Assembly (NCBI GenBank): GCA_021786815.1
Contig: JAJYMR010000348.1
Coordinates: forward strand, 1 to 5,698
Reading direction: 5' to 3'
DNA from: Deltaproteobacteria bacterium
GTDB taxonomy: Bacteria > Desulfobacterota > Binatia > Binatales > Binataceae
DNA length: 5,698 nucleotides
A model generated the notes under the pieces. The model was given only the letters and a program-made list of their open reading frames with translations. It had not been told where the DNA came from and ran no database searches. Both the position numbers and the translations under genes were made by a program. This document shows, one piece after another, positions 5,615-5,698 of the stretch (position 1 is its first letter; each line of letters begins with the position of its first letter).

Positions 5615-5628
5615 ACTGACATGTCAGT
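5615..5628. promoter_or_regulatory. Perfect 14-bp palindrome, candidate TetR operator
   Basis: ACTGACATGTCAGT reads identically on both strands. It begins on the base after the tetR stop codon and contains the ATG of the HAD gene (5621-5623). Its size and symmetry fit operators of TetR-family dimers. A shorter relative of its core, GACA-G-TGTC, lies over the tetR -35 box, but the extra central base changes the half-site spacing. Operator function is inference. Confidence 0.45.
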
Positions 5629-5698
5629 TCATCACTCAAGGACAAGAAACGGAACCGGACGCGCGCGCCGCGTTGCGTTTTACGATCTCGACGGAACG
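5621..5698 (+). CDS. HAD-superfamily hydrolase, N-terminal fragment
   Basis: Twenty-six codons are visible before the window ends. They close with RRVAFYDLDGT, the HAD motif I in which the first Asp of DLDGT is the phosphoryl-accepting nucleophile and the second the acid/base. The ATG at 5621 must be the start: it is the only usable start codon in this frame between the tetR TAG (5612-5614) and the catalytic motif. No Shine-Dalgarno is present. The start lies six bases past the tetR stop, so ribosomes could re-initiate after tetR; otherwise the gene may be read as a leaderless message. The first 15 or so residues are polar and basic (SVHHSRTRNGTGRARR). The HAD subfamily and substrate cannot be told, because the cap domain and later motifs lie outside the window. 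Confidence 0.8.
   Translation, partial: MSVHHSRTRNGTGRARRVAFYDLDGT

Noticed and set aside
1..5698. CRISPR array, tRNA, insertion sequence, toxin-antitoxin or phage defence genes
   Set aside because: No regularly spaced direct repeats, tRNA T-loop signature, transposase motifs or defence-family motifs were seen.

Overview
The window is GC-rich, densely coded bacterial DNA. It holds seven genes, the first and last cut by the window edges. A Gram-negative (double-membrane) host is suggested by an HlyD-type periplasmic adaptor next to an ABC exporter and by a lipoprotein signal peptide. The Ser/Pro/Thr-Pro linkers (SPTPTPT) recur in some environmental GC-rich lineages, such as deltaproteobacterial-type groups and Binatota, but the window alone does not fix the taxon.

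Left part (1-2293, + strand): an export operon. It comprises the C-terminus of an HlyD/YbhG-type membrane fusion protein, a DrrA-type ABC ATPase whose start lies 56 bases inside the adaptor gene, and, 21 bases further on, an ABC-2 permease with a large extracytoplasmic domain. Together these would form a three-part efflux pump moving a substrate, possibly a lipid or drug-like molecule, across the envelope.

Middle (2294-2731): about 440 bases without a convincing gene. The second half is rich in inverted repeats and ends in a strong intrinsic terminator (2572-2617, eight Ts). Several of the repeats could form competing hairpins, so the region could be a simple operon end or an attenuator-like or small RNA element. 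A -35-like TTGACA follows directly in front of the next gene.

Centre (2732-4327, + strand): a secreted lipoprotein built from a lipobox, a Cys-rich head, two TPT/PTP linkers flanking a bacterial Ig-like domain, and eight regular Trp-ended repeats of about 39 residues that predict an eight-bladed PQQ-type beta-propeller. No PQQ enzyme active site is visible.

Right part: a convergent FMN split-barrel (pyridoxamine 5'-phosphate oxidase-like) gene (4806-4342, - strand), a divergent spacer of 160 bases with a good promoter, a TetR-family repressor (4967-5614, + strand), and the first 26 codons of a HAD-superfamily phosphatase. A perfect 14-bp palindrome, ACTGACATGTCAGT, begins on the base after the tetR stop codon and contains the HAD start codon. 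It is the most operator-like element in the window. No known whole novel system was recognised. The points most worth checking are the palindrome at the tetR/HAD junction, the terminator-linked competing hairpins, and the modular propeller lipoprotein.
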